Origin: Mixophyes australis
Taxonomy: Eukaryota; Chordata; Amphibia; Anura; Limnodynastidae
Assembly: GCA_036250195.1 (NCBI GenBank)
Contig: JAVHZZ010000008.1
Coordinates: forward strand, 15,154,434-15,218,433
Length of the DNA stretch: 64,000 nt
Direction: 5' to 3'
This document shows positions 11,288-22,408 of this stretch, piece by piece. The first letter of the stretch is position 1. Each line of letters starts with the position of its first letter. A program made the translations under genes and the position numbers. The notes under the pieces were generated by a model that searched no databases, was not told the DNA's origin, and worked only from the letters and a program-made list of their open reading frames with translations.

Positions 11288-12348
11288 GTGAGACAATTAT
11301 ATTGATGAGAATATCTGTCAAATAGCATTGATAGAGCAACTGAGCGACTTAACTGTTGTGCTAAGTTACAGATATCACACGCAGATAAGTCTAATACTCA
11401 TTGCTATAAATATATTGAGCATGGGAAGTTGTTTTAAACCCGTAGGAAAGTGGACATATGTATGTATGATACTGTATTGCAGTCCTACTTGAGTGGCGAT
11501 AGGAAGTTATTAGTGTGCTAAAAAATACTACATTCAGTAATATATTTAGTAGCCGTTCAAAGAGGGAGATTAAATTAGCCGCGAAGTGTCCCTGGGACGT
11601 TAGTGAGACACTTTGCGGTGGAGATTTGACAGAAATCTCCGCTCATTTTGGGTGCGAGGGAAAATTAGAGATTTCTGCCGTAACTGTCTGCAATCTGCAT
11701 GGCATGAGGTCTGCGCAGTTGATTCTCCCCCAAAGAATATGTTACCTTGTATCCCCATAAAAAATATCTCTATTCGGACGTAAAGTTATTAATCGTATCA
11801 AATTGCAGTAACACCAGAGGATACTTGAACTAATTTGACTAAGGACATTTCTTCATTGAATACAAAGTAATAAACGAACGGCGTCTCATCTGTATCCAGC
11901 TTTAATTTTTTATTGTGGCCAATTTTCCTTTTTCAACTACGCTGCTAAATGTCTTGATCTGATTGTGTTAGCGAAGGAACAATGAAATTTCAGCAGCCAG
12001 CTGTATCGACTAATGAAAGTATTTTGACATTTTAGACAATCAATTTATTTGTTTGGTTGTGCAGACAACTTAATACAGTGGAAGAAGACATCATGCTAAA
12101 TTTTGGTGCCTACAAAGTATAAAATAAAGGGATAGAGTGAATAGAGGATATCTTCATGGGCACCAACGATCAATCGGCCTCACCAGTTGTGTGATATACA
12201 AACGGCAAATGTTCATTTATGAATTTAGACATTTACGGAGTGAAATATTAAGGGTGAAAGTGCAATAGAGGTCAACCCAATATAGTTAAAGGGTAAAGTG
12301 AAATTTTAAGGTGTTAGAAATGTACATTATCTGCAACCTGAAAATATG
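11288..12348. other. Intergenic DNA, no gene seen
   Basis: A short frame at 11515-11760 has no recognisable domain. The sequence AAGTGTCCC...GGGACACTT near 11583-11615 suggests a small decayed foldback element. Otherwise featureless. Confidence 0.45.
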
Positions 12349-12351
12349 TAA

Positions 12352-12768
12352 AGCTACACACTACAGAAATTTCGACCAATTTTTTATGCTGAGCGATTTT
12401 ACATGCGATCGATGTTCCGATCGCTCGGTCCATGGACTGCATACAGACTAGCCTTGTTTAGGACGATAAAGGGAAGAGCGGACATCCCTTTAACGACTTT
12501 TTACAGCCATGTTGTCGTGAGCAATGACTGTAATTTCGTACTCACTCTTGTGGATCGGTCGGAAGTTTATACACACTACACAACGGAAACGAGATTGGAA
12601 CGAAAATATTAAATGGTACGACCAACCAAATGAGGCGATAATCGTCCATTTGGGCAGACTTTCGACCATCGTGTCACTGCACACACTGACCCGACTTTTG
12701 AACGAGCGGTCGTATGTCGGCTGATTCAGCCGATTATTGGACGAAAACAGTGTAGTGTGTATCCAGCT
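12352..12768. mobile_element. PIF/Harbinger-type MITE (family A), complete
   Basis: 417 bp, flanked by TAA on both sides (12349-12351 and 12769-12771). The left end has lost a few bases of the AGCTGGGTACACACTACA terminus. The interior is almost the same as the copy at 9124. Confidence 0.83.
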
Positions 12769-13137
12769 TAAGTTAGTAGTCTTCTTTACCATGACAAATA
12801 GGCAAATAACTTATGTTATTCACAATCTATTACTTACTGTGTTTTGCTATTTATATGATTTACAAAATCCAAATATTGTATTTTGATCCTGAATTATCCT
12901 ACCCATGCCTGTAATAAATACTTACCATACTTGCCTTAAAATTATCTTAAGTGTTTTGGCATCTGGTGTACATGGTAAATAGGATAAAGCCTAGGGTCGG
13001 GCAGAGGTTTCCTGGGTCTACCTCTGGTGTTTCAGTTGTAGAACACTTACCTGTAAATTCCGGAGAACCGGGTGGAGGCACCAATTCCAATCAGCTGGAG
13101 TGAGTATCATTCCATTCAAATAAGCAACACCTTAGTG

Positions 13138-13330
13138 CAGGGTTTCCCAAACCCAGTCCTCAGGGCTCCCTAACAGTGCAGGTTTTCCGGATCACATGTG
13201 ACATAATTAGGACCACCTGTGGATCTGTTACAATGTGTCAGTCAGTAATGATTACACCTGTGCTCCAGCAAGGAGATATGGAAAACATGCACTGTTGGGG
13301 AGCCCTGAGGACTGGGTTTGGGAAACCCTG
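13138..13330. mobile_element. Palindromic hAT MITE with exact 8-bp target duplication
   Basis: The ends CAGGGTTTCCCAAACCCAG and their inverse extend as an inverted repeat of about 45 bp. The element is flanked by CCTTAGTG at 13130-13137 and 13331-13338. 193 bp. Confidence 0.9.
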
Positions 13331-13338
13331 CCTTAGTG

Positions 13339-14500
13339 TACCTAGCTCTGTATTAGGGTTCAACCAAACAGGTGTTACACATATATACTGTTGCTGTATT
13401 GGCGACTTCTCTTCTGTGAAATCACGTGACTACCTTTATAAAATTTGCGCTATACGTTACATCATTGTGCATGGCTTTGCATGGTAAAGTGGCTTCTTGC
13501 AAATACAAATACGTGTTCTAAAGCATAGGGGAGCAACCTGTGGTTTCGGACCCAAAGTGTAGTCTGAAAGTCTGTTTTTTTGGTCCCATGATTCAGATGC
13601 CACACATTCCATTGGCAATTGGCTCTTTTAGGCTCCCAGAACAATGGCACACTGAATTATGGGGTCCCAGAATGAGTGAGCACCACTAGCTTAGTGTATG
13701 GACCGACTGGGGTTTTCTAAGTGCTTTATATGTATGATAGGTTAAAATCAGCTACAAGGGGTGCTGGAAGTGCAATCAAAAAAACATTCCCTAGTTTCCA
13801 TGTGTACAATGTCTCTGCATCTTACAGAAAGGCTTGATTTTCCTGTATTTTCATGTCAGCTTGGAGGTGATGTTAAGCACTTCATCCAATGGACTTCTGC
13901 CTCCGCATTCTAAGATAAAAATAAATAAATTGAATGAGGTCCAAATATTTACGAAGTCAGTGCTTTAACCTGACCTGCAGCAGACGAGAGTTCATTTGGA
14001 ATGTATCCTGGAAATACAACACATTCATTTTTCTTCTAAATAAATTACATGACATAAACAAAGCAAAACTTTTTTCCTTTCCAATTCCACTAGAAATTGA
14101 TCAGGATGAGAACACAGTTAGAAGTAGGTTCAGATTTAGGACTTGAATTTACAATGAGTCTGTGTAAGGGTTTAGGATTAAAGCTTTGAATTCTTACCAG
14201 GAGATGTGTATATGACCCTAATCAGTCAGCTGACTTGCAAGACAAGAACCCCTCTTTTTGATTCAAGGGGTCTCATAGGTCCATAGGGGTCAAAATTCCT
14301 AAGTAAAAGTTGGGAACAAAATAAGCCAGACCCCCAAACTGCCTAAACCATGACTAGATTCATCCAAAGGATGCTTGAATCTACTTTTAGGACTGTGGCG
14401 AGTGATCTAGTTGTCCCTTTATTAAAACGGACGTACATACGGATAAATACAGCTTTTAAAGGCACCAATTGCGATTTTATGTGAATATGACTTGCTGATC
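13339..14500. other. Intergenic DNA, no gene seen
   Basis: No coding or RNA-gene signal. 13515-13690 has the look of an old dispersed repeat (GGGAGCAACCTGTGG... and TGGGGTCCCAGAATG) without clear ends. Confidence 0.45.
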
Positions 14501-14504
14501 ATTT

Positions 14505-15275
14505 TGGGCAAATGGCAGCCTAGGTCCTCATGTGGCCCCCTGAGGTTTCATCTGTGACCCCCAGCTCCTTCCTACTTAATTGTCAGTTGTGTTTGTTATA
14601 GATTGTAACACTTGTGTAAAATGCCTGCTAAGATGTAGTTACAGATAGGGGTCTATTTCTGTCATTTAATGTATTGCTTTAATGCTATGCTTGCTGACTT
14701 TGCAAACCCATAGGCAATCCGAGGGGGGGGGGGTTCCTAGTGCCTGTAACCCCCCTCCCAATCCAAGCCTGGGGCCCTCTATAAATGAGGTAGCTGAACC
14801 CTGCCCCCGCTTCACACGGCTCTGCTTGAAAAGGGAGAGCTGCGTGCACCTAACAGTAGTGCATGCAGCATTGCCCATGTATATTATGGGGATAGGAAGA
14901 GTTGGAGAGCAGCCAAACACTGTCTAAAATTATAGCTACGCCCCCATGCATGCTGGTCACGCCCACTGGCGGCGTGGTGTGGAAACCCCCTTATACAAAT
15001 CCTGCGTTTGCCCCTGAAACCTTCCCTGTGGGATCTCCCTTACAGGTCATGTGATAGGGGTAGGAGGGGGTGTGGTGACGCCTTTGCATCGCAGTGGCCC
15101 CGCCCCCTGCTACGATATGCCAAAATGCAAAATGGAAATTTGGAAGCCTCACGGAAATTCCAGGAGAGTAGGCAAGTACATTTACCTTATTACTGAGACT
15201 AAGGGTAATGTACCGGACTATTGAAGGTTCGAGGGCCACTCATGTGGCCCCTGAAGTTTATCAGGTTGCCCGTCA
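14505..15275. mobile_element. Dispersed repeat split by later insertions
   Basis: 14515-14690 and 15180-15275 match successive parts of the uninterrupted copy at 49860-50085 (landmarks GTAACACTTGTGTAAAATGCC, TTATTACTGAGACTAAGG). Between them are a hAT-like segment (14700-15019) and a CTCCCGG-type segment (15025-15178). Confidence 0.55.
14700..15019. mobile_element. hAT-like element, inverted relative of 10187
   Basis: Ends ...GCGTTTGCCCCTG and shares, in reverse, CTAACAGTAGTGCATGC and GCTGGTCACGCCCACTGG with the 10187 copy. It contains an 11-base G run at 14721. Confidence 0.55.
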
Positions 15276-15362
15276 CTGGGGTAAACAGTATAAAATAGAT
15301 ACAGCAGTTATCAATTTTCTCTGCTTTGGGAAAGTTACTCAGTATTTGTAGATAATAAAGAA

Positions 15363-15656
15363 TTATTGTGTCCAATTTGCAGCATGTCCGGGCAATGCTT
15401 TCAATGCATTTTCTAGGTTAAAAACAATAATTTCTTCTACAGAATCATTTCTGGAGTCTGTGGTATTTTCTCCACTTACAGCTTGTTTGCAATCACATCT
15501 GGCTAATCTAATCCCACACAGACGGCTGTTGTTTAATGTCTGAGACAAAATATCAGCGTTCTGTGTCATAAGATTATAAAGCATAGCTGCAAGGGACACT
15601 AATTTTTTAATGGCTTCCCTCCTAGAAAATAACATTTCAGTGATCATCACCGGCAT
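15363..15656 (-). other. Open 97-codon frame with protein-like composition, unrecognised
   Basis: A minus-strand frame from ATG to stop has balanced composition with helix-like stretches (REAIKKLVSLAAMLYNLM, EEIIVFNLENALKAL). It lies outside any repeat I can identify. I do not recognise a family, see no splice structure, and it may be chance. Included because its composition is less biased than most frames here. Confidence 0.15.
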
Positions 15657-15977
15657 TTAAAGGGATAACAGGTCAATTTAACAGGTAAAGTTGTTAGACG
15701 TTTTTGTTACTATACTTTGTAAGCAGTACAAGTTTCTAGTGCAACATTTTGGACATACTGAGGGATTTTCAGGAAAGCTGGTGCATCAAATAGTTTCTGT
15801 CTGATTGGTGGCTATGCGTTACAGCACTTCTGTGTACATGGGCAGGGCCCCCACAAGTCCTGGGGGTACCCTAGGGAGAGCCCCTCACTCTGTGCCCCCA
15901 CCCCTATTGGTCCTGCACCTGAGCATCAATATTCATAACTGTCCACCATAGATTCTTTAACTGAGTCTCAGTTTAAG

Positions 15978-16329
15978 ATCATAATCATCATCATCATCAC
16001 CACCATTTATTTATATAGCGCCACTGATTCCGCAGCGCTGTACAGAGAACTCATTCACATCAGTCCCTGCCCCATTGGAGCTTGCAGTCTAAATTCCCTA
16101 ACATACACACACACAGACAGAGAGAGAGAGACTAGGGTCAATTTTTGATAGCAGCCAATTAACCTACTAGTATGTTTTTGGAATGTGGGAGGAAACCGGA
16201 GCACCCGGAGGAAACCCACGCAAACACGGGGAGAACATACAAACTCCACACAGATAAGACCATGGTCGGGAACTCATGTCCCCAGCACTGTGAGGCAGAA
16301 GGGCTAACCACTGAGCAACTGTGCTGCCC
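15978..16329 (-). mobile_element. tRNA-derived SINE, full length
   Basis: Read on the minus strand it begins GGGCAGCACAGTTGCTCAGTG (tRNA A-box-like, GCTCAGTGGTTAGC) with a degenerate B-box region about 50 bp later. The conserved central block TGGGTTTCCTCCGGGTGCTC follows. It ends GGCGCTATATAAATAAATGG and a (GAT)n tail. The tail matches the end of the L2-like LINE at 25692, so the SINE was probably mobilised by that LINE. Confidence 0.85.
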
Positions 16330-16360
16330 AAAATATGAAAGATATAAATGAATCTCTCCT

Positions 16361-16538
16361 GGAGGTATATTTACTAAACTGTGGGTTTGAAAAAGTAAGG
16401 ATGTTGCCTATAGCAGCCAATCATATTCCAGTTATGATTTATTTAGTACATTCTACAAAATGACAGTTAAAATCTGATTGGTTGCTATAGGCAACATCTC
16501 CACTTTATAAAAACCCGCAGTTTAGTAAATATACCCCC
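16361..16538. mobile_element. Palindromic MITE (family 'TTTACTAAACTG...GGTTGCTATAGGC')
   Basis: The inverted halves begin GGAGGTATATTTACTAAACT and end AGTTTAGTAAATATACCCCC. The arms share CCTATAGCA, CCAATCA and ATTCTA/AGCT blocks. Other copies are at 24700, 42409, 45422, 52345 and 59945. It would fold as a nearly complete hairpin. Confidence 0.82.
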
Positions 16539-16539
16539 T

Positions 16540-18080
16540 GTTCTGGTTTGTGGATGGATATAAGTGTATAGGTTTTCTTTTCTTTATTTATGGAACAATA
16601 TATCCTTTACTGTCAATTATCAGAATATTAGAGGTCATTCAGAAGTTCCGTAACAATATAATGGAGCCTAGGATGCAGGCAAACTACTTTTATACACAAA
16701 AGTCCAAGATAACTTCTGATAGCCACAATACTTCACAATAGTAGGTGCTTTATTCCTTACAATACAGTTTTCCTAATGGACACTTAAGTGATTACATCAC
16801 AACATGCCTATTGTAAACAATGATATGGAAATTTAAAATTCACACTTAGATATTATTTACGAGAATTTATTCACCTATTATCATCCCTTGTGTTTTATTA
16901 TTTATTAGGTCACTTTGTTGTGTTTTTTTTCTCTTTAATAAAATTAGTGTTTGCAAAACGATAATGTTACCAATTCCAAATATTATTCCAAACAACCTCC
17001 ATTAAGTGATTCACTGGCTCTGATTCACTGACATTACACAAATCTTGGTCTTAGCCAAGACATATTGCTCATCTCTAGTTGGTTATTAAAACTTCTAGAG
17101 AAATAGATAAATCATCATCTATTAACACCGTTAGATTTTATGGAGCAAGCTGGTTAGCCACTGTTATATTTCATTGATTCCCAATAAAATATAAAAAATG
17201 TTAACAGATGAAATTTTACTGTTTGCTATAATGAAAATTAGAAGCCAATAAAAGTAGTTATAGTCTTACACCCCTATGACCTTGCAGGCACCCTGAGGTT
17301 CTGCTAGCGGGAACGGGGGTAGTGCTACACTGCAAATGTATTTATGGGTGGAGTCCTTTGAAGTTAAGTGACAGGTGTCGGGTACATACAACACAGTGCA
17401 CCTATATGTAAATCAAAGAATAGGAAAGAAAAAACTTGTGCAAGTCTTGATTTTAGTATCGTCTTATTTCCTGTTTGTACTATTAGAAGAAGCCTCTTAA
17501 TAACAAAAATACCTTTTGCGTTTCTTAATAAATATATGACTTTTTTGGGATGCTTGAGTCTGCAGAAAGTTATCTAACATAGGTGCAAAAATGCACAAGG
17601 GTAATGACCTATAGCAACTGATCAGCAACGATTTTTGATTGGTTAGGTCAATGAAAGTCAATGTCTGATTGGTTGCTAGGTTGTTACAGAATACTGTTAT
17701 TGTGTGCGTTATCATCTAAGATAGATAGTGAGAAAATAAGATAAGATACAGTAAATAATCTCCAAATTATCTGTACTATAGGACATGCGTAGGTTATTTT
17801 TTGGATAACTATTTTAAGTGATTCATGTACAAAAATCCTGATTGCAAATTATTGAGTTTATTCACTTCTATGTATATTTCCCAAGGTGGTGGGAACAGTA
17901 CCAAGATGCCATGTGTTCAGTTATGCAGACAGTTTGTTCAGTGGGGGGTTTAAGGGAACTTTGTAGGTGTGTTAATTATAATTATGGGGTATCTAAAAAG
18001 GCTAAAGTGAGAAGGCAACACCTCAATTAAAAGACTAAATAAAACTGTTAAAGAAAGGTAATTCTGGAGATGAGTGAAAT
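16540..18080. other. Intergenic DNA, no gene seen
   Basis: AT-rich. 17605-17690 is a decayed foldback segment containing CTGATTGGTTGCTAGG, as in the palindromic MITE family. No coding signal. Confidence 0.5.
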
Positions 18081-18156
18081 GGGAGTGAGTTCTCTGTACA
18101 GCGCTGCCGAATCAGTGGCGCTATATAAATAAATGGTGATGATGATGATGATGTTT
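18080..18156 (+). mobile_element. SINE/L2 3' end, 5' truncated
   Basis: GTACAGCGCTGCCGAATCAG then GGCGCTATATAAATAAATGG and (GAT)6. The same tail as the full SINEs, in plus orientation. Confidence 0.8.
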
Positions 18157-18195
18157 CAAGGGGTGACAGAGGTCAGTTCATTTTGCTCCTAGGAG

Positions 18196-18365
18196 CAGGG
18201 GCAGACCTAGATTTTATTTTTAGGGGGTCAATTTAGCATAATCACGCCCCTCCTACATTGTGATTGGATGGCTCTGGTTGGCCCCACCCCCGATTGGCCC
18301 CATCCACACACCCCTGCTGCTAGGTGGGCGATTACCTCGATCGGCCCCCTCGGGATCTGGCACTG
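18196..18365. mobile_element. Short hAT element with 8-bp target duplication
   Basis: Ends CAGGGGCAGACCTAGATTTT and, inverted, CAGTGCCAGATCCCG. Flanks CCTAGGAG (18188-18195) and ACTAGGAG (18366-18373) differ at one base. 170 bp. Confidence 0.78.
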
Positions 18366-19119
18366 ACTAGGAGTGGTTTGGCTACAACTGGAAACAGTCC
18401 ACATTCTACTGACGAAACATGAACAATTTGGAGGCTAAATGTGGAATGAGGTGAAAGTTTTGCTGAAAAGTTTCGAAAACTTCTCTCACGTCAAGGTATT
18501 GAGCTCTGAGCCTCATTTACAGTTGGACCAAAATTGCGCCTTTTGCGTACAGACAAAAAAAATTGTGTTCTGCAGCTGTATTGTGCAACTTATCTAATCT
18601 AGCGAATAAATGCATCTGTTATGGAGATGTGAATGTCATCATCATCAACATCTCTATATAAGGTGCCCGGTTGCTTCTTCACTGCCCTCTGTACTGAGCT
18701 TACATGTTAACACCCCTGACACACCTCTCCCAGTGCAAAGGGTGAAAGTAATCCAATTGCATCTTTATTTGTCAAAAAGAAATATACGTCCAACAATAAA
18801 TTAAGCCCTGTGGGTAAATAATCTTTCCAAATAAAAGACCCTTGTGTCCTGAAACCTTCTACTATTTCATTTTTTTTTTAAGTTAATCATTGAAAGTAAA
18901 ATAAAATAAAAAGAATACAAATTTTTACCACTTCTTTTCCTTCTCAACTGTTTTATAACTAATTACATTGCGGGGGAGTGATGCTACTTTTTTTGAGTTC
19001 TAGAATATTTTGTTATTGTAAAAAGTCTCAATAGAGGGATATTCTATACGGATGATCGTTTTATTTTATGGTGTAAATTTCAACATATTCTTAACACTTT
19101 TTAATAGAATATGGAGTAT

Positions 19120-19480
19120 TATTATTATTTTATTATTAATTTTTATTTATAGGGCGCCACTAGGTGTCCGTAGCGCCGTACAGGGACAAACAAAGTTACA
19201 ATACAAGGGGAGACAGTACAGTACAGTAAACAATAAGCACAGTAACTCTGTGAGCTCAAAGCACAGCTAGAGGGGCGAGGGGAAGGTCCTGCATACGGCT
19301 GAGCCAGAGAGGGAGGGCCCGGATGACAGGGAAACCCCTAGAGGGGAGAGGAAGGAGTGGGAGGGGACGGGGGGGGAAGAGGGTCCTCGAGGAGGAGGGC
19401 TAGGTAGCTGGAGAGCCGAGTTAAGAGTGGTGAGGACAGGGGGAGAGATGACCCTGCTCAGAGGCGCATACAATCTAAGG
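19120..19480. mobile_element. LINE- or SINE-like 3' fragment, minus orientation likely
   Basis: (ATT)n followed by TTTATAGGGCGCCACTAGG and GTAGCGCCGTACAGGG resembles the reversed tail of the SINE/L2 group (ATTTATATAGCGCC, CAGCGCTGTACAG). The downstream 250 bp is G-rich and unassigned. Confidence 0.4.
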
Positions 19481-19489
19481 GAGTAAATA

Positions 19490-20400
19490 TGCAATCCCAC
19501 CACATTTTGAAGTACATTTTCAGATCTCTCCATTTTTATAGAATATCCTAAAAAAAAGTAATTAAAATAAAACATAGACCCTTCCTCCTTTGCTACCCTC
19601 TCTGAGATGCCCATTCAGCAAAAACTGGCCTCCCATATTCTTGCCACCGCAAGATGCTTAATTGCCAAAACAAGAACCCTCCTTGCATTTCAGCCCTAAA
19701 GAACTATGTCTGGTTTATTGGCCAGATGGAGAAAATTACCCGTCCTTTGCAAAATAATTAAGATAAATTCCATCAAATTTGGTATCCCTGACTTTACCTA
19801 ACTCTAATTCTGTTCCCCGAATCTCTGTAATACTCCATCAATATCCTGCCCTATAGCCAGCCCTCAAATCCTATACTCGCCTAGTTGAGCCCCTCACCAA
19901 AACCTCATATTCCATACCTTTTTGAGGTGTTACTTTCCATCCACGATGACCGGGGTCCCCCCATTCCTCCTCCTCCTCTTCCCCCTCTTCCCACCCCAAT
20001 TTAAAAATTAAAGCTATTGGTATTAAGGTTTGAGCAAAATTTAAGATATTCCAGTTTCAGGAATGTTTATGTTCTACTGTTTTCAGTACTCTTTTCTTAT
20101 TGCGATTGTTTTTATTTTATTATATTTTTTGCTCTTTTTTTATGTCTGTATTTGAAAATTCCAAAATAAAAAAAAAATGTAAAAAATTACTGTAAATAAA
20201 AAATAAATTATAGAAATATGAGAAACAAATACAATTTTAGGAAAAGTATAATGAATGCATTCTAAAATCAGATGTGTTGTTTTAATAAACTCCAATTAAT
20301 CTATAATAGTTGAGAAACCACACTCATTACCAGCATTAGATTTTTATGCTATCTATTGTGACAGCAACAGTCATCATCGGCTATTTATACATTCAACGTT
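19490..20400. other. Intergenic DNA, no gene seen
   Basis: CT-rich to AT-rich sequence ending in a poly-A-like stretch near 20165. It may be the tail of an old retroelement but no family is recognisable. Confidence 0.4.
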
Positions 20401-20412
20401 TTTCTGACAACA

Positions 20413-20460
20413 TTATATATGTATATACATATCTATATCTATATATGTCCCTCTATGTGT

Positions 20461-20502
<42 letters not shown>

Positions 20503-20523
20503 CTATATCTATATATGTCCCTC

Positions 20524-20578
<55 letters not shown>
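20413..20578. repeat. (TA)n microsatellite with a duplicated 34-bp insert
   Basis: Two TA arrays separated by copies of CATATCTATATCTATATATG followed by TCCCTCTATGTGTA (about 20428 and 20498). Confidence 0.9.
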
Positions 20579-20579
<1 letters not shown>

Positions 20580-20972
20580 AGTTAACCCGTGCATGATACT
20601 CATGCATTCTAGTCAAATCAAGCTACTTAAGGTGTTAAAAAGGTTCTTGTCATGCATTTGGGCCTAGCCCAGGCCTCCTCAGGGGAAGTTACTTCCCGAT
20701 GCAAGCGCCCTTTTTTAACGTGGTTTTGTCCACATGTCACCACCTCATCATTTTTGTCCATCACCTCATCCTTCATCTTCATCGCCACATCCTTCATCAA
20801 GCTACTTAAGGTGTTAAAAACTCCCCACTGTCACCCCCGGCAACCACCAACCACTCCCAACTGTCACTTCTCCTTCAAGAAATATATAGGTCAGTGTATA
20901 ACTCTGCCCAGCAGGTGGCGCTGCAGCTTGTTTTTTTTTTTACACACACGCCACTAGGCATTTATATAGTAG
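20578..20972. mobile_element. Dispersed repeat, copy 1 (class unassigned)
   Basis: Starts AAGTTAACCCGTGCATGATA and ends GCCACTAGGCATTTATATAGTAG. It is nearly identical over its first 90 bp to the start of the copy at 39218 and shares the CTCF-like motif near the 3' end. No terminal inverted repeat or TSD is visible. A Helitron-like element is possible but I cannot confirm it. Confidence 0.65.
20907..20926 (+). promoter_or_regulatory. CTCF-like motif inside a dispersed repeat
   Basis: CCCAGCAGGTGGCGCTGCAG fits the CTCF core at every position. It lies near the 3' end of the repeat at 20578-20972, and the second copy of that repeat carries it as well. Confidence 0.4.
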
Positions 20973-20984
20973 ATATATATACAT

Positions 20985-21560
20985 ATATGCTGAAACACAA
21001 GAACAGGCAGGGCGCCTCTAAGTGGAATATCGAATATACAAGGTGGAAATGTGTAATAGTATGCGTACCGTAAGGTAAGCAGCAATAGGTCTCCGGGAGA
21101 GGGTGGAGTAGTCTCTGCTATACTTGTAATCCTCCAAGTCTCCGTCAATCAATAAAACAATATGGAAAGAGCAAACATAGCATAACACTGAGATGCAGTA
21201 GGTAAGGGCCGTTCACCAAATACCCCACAATCCTATGGAGTGTCTGAGATTGTTGTCTCAGATAACTATATACAGGACACCCAAATGAGTGCAACAAAGT
21301 GTGAAATAAAATGTGCGTACCAGATATCATAAAACGTCTCACGTCTGATGGATACTTATAACATATAAACCAATGTCTTCATAATCCCAGCCTCATACAG
21401 GTGGCGGAAATGCATAGGATTGGAAAAAGAAGATGATTTGGCATATGTACAAAAAATTTATTAAAAACGTAATAAAAGCACTCACATGAGGTAATGGAAA
21501 TAATGCTGGATACAGCTCAACGCGTTTCGTCTTGTAACACCCAAGACTTCATCAGGAGCA
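20985..21560 (-). mobile_element. Penelope-like or related retroelement fragment with hammerhead motif
   Basis: On the minus strand the hammerhead-like motif at 21515-21559 is followed by non-coding sequence including AATAAATTTTTTGTAC. Known amphibian Penelope-like elements carry such ribozymes in their terminal repeats. No reverse transcriptase remains here. Confidence 0.5.
21515..21559 (-). ncRNA. Hammerhead ribozyme-like motif
   Basis: On the minus strand the order is stem I strand GCTC, core CTGATGA (21555-21549), stem II GTCTTG / CAAGAC with a 7-nt loop, core GAAA (21528-21525), a 2-bp stem III AC/GT with a 2-nt loop, the cleavage-site triplet GTT, then stem I strand GAGC. All invariant core bases are present. 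Departures are one extra A between CTGATGA and stem II, and U rather than C at the cleavage position. The very short stem III is typical of Penelope-like hammerheads, which are thought to work as dimers. Confidence 0.65.
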
Positions 21561-21589
21561 CAGAATATATATATAGATATATACATATA

Positions 21590-22408
21590 CAAAAGCATAT
21601 ATATATATATATATATTTATTTATTTATTTTCGGACATCAGTCTACAAGCTCTTGGCTTTGACAACTGTCTCCTTAGTTCCTCACAGCCAGTAGAACTCC
21701 TGCAGAGATCCTGAGAAGGTACAATTCTTATTCTACCGTAGACATTTAAGTGCACTGATTGGGGACTGCAAAGAACCCATTAGCAAATTCCCTTTTTGAC
21801 ACAATCAGCATTGACGTGATGAGAGTAGAAAGTGTTTTCTTCACCGTTTTACCCAGTGTCAAGTAATGATGGAAAGTAAGTCGACCATTCTTTACATTCG
21901 AAAGGTGCTGTACTGTGACATTGAAATGATCCTACATTCATTACATAATGTTTAATAAAGTGTATTAAGTTAAATTCTATTAAACCTTGTCATAAACTCT
22001 ACTTCCTCAAGAACACTTAAAATAGTGATAACTGTACATATAATTAAATATTTTCTTTTTTTTTATGTAAAAAATGTCAGTGTCTATTTATTTCCAAGTA
22101 ACATAATAAGATGCCAGTTGGGAATGATCATCTTTTGGATATCTTACCTATTTGAAATTTTAAGATGTCCCCTCTTGAATGTACTCATCTAGAGCCCCTG
22201 ATTTAATAATGCTATGACAAAAGTTTGGGAATGCATTGAAAGTAATAGACAAATGACTGTTGAGTTATTTGCTTTTGTAAAATGGTTTAAAATAATGTTA
22301 GATGTAAGTTTCTATATTTTGCTAGATGTTTATCTCAAGTTACCGTTTTACTGGTAGTTTGGAATCCACAAAATGTACTAGTGTATGAACTCTTAAGCTG
22401 GAGAAATA
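21590..22408. other. Intergenic DNA, no gene seen
   Basis: A (TA)n/(TTTA)n tract at 21596-21630, then AT-rich sequence with no coding or RNA signal. Confidence 0.5.
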
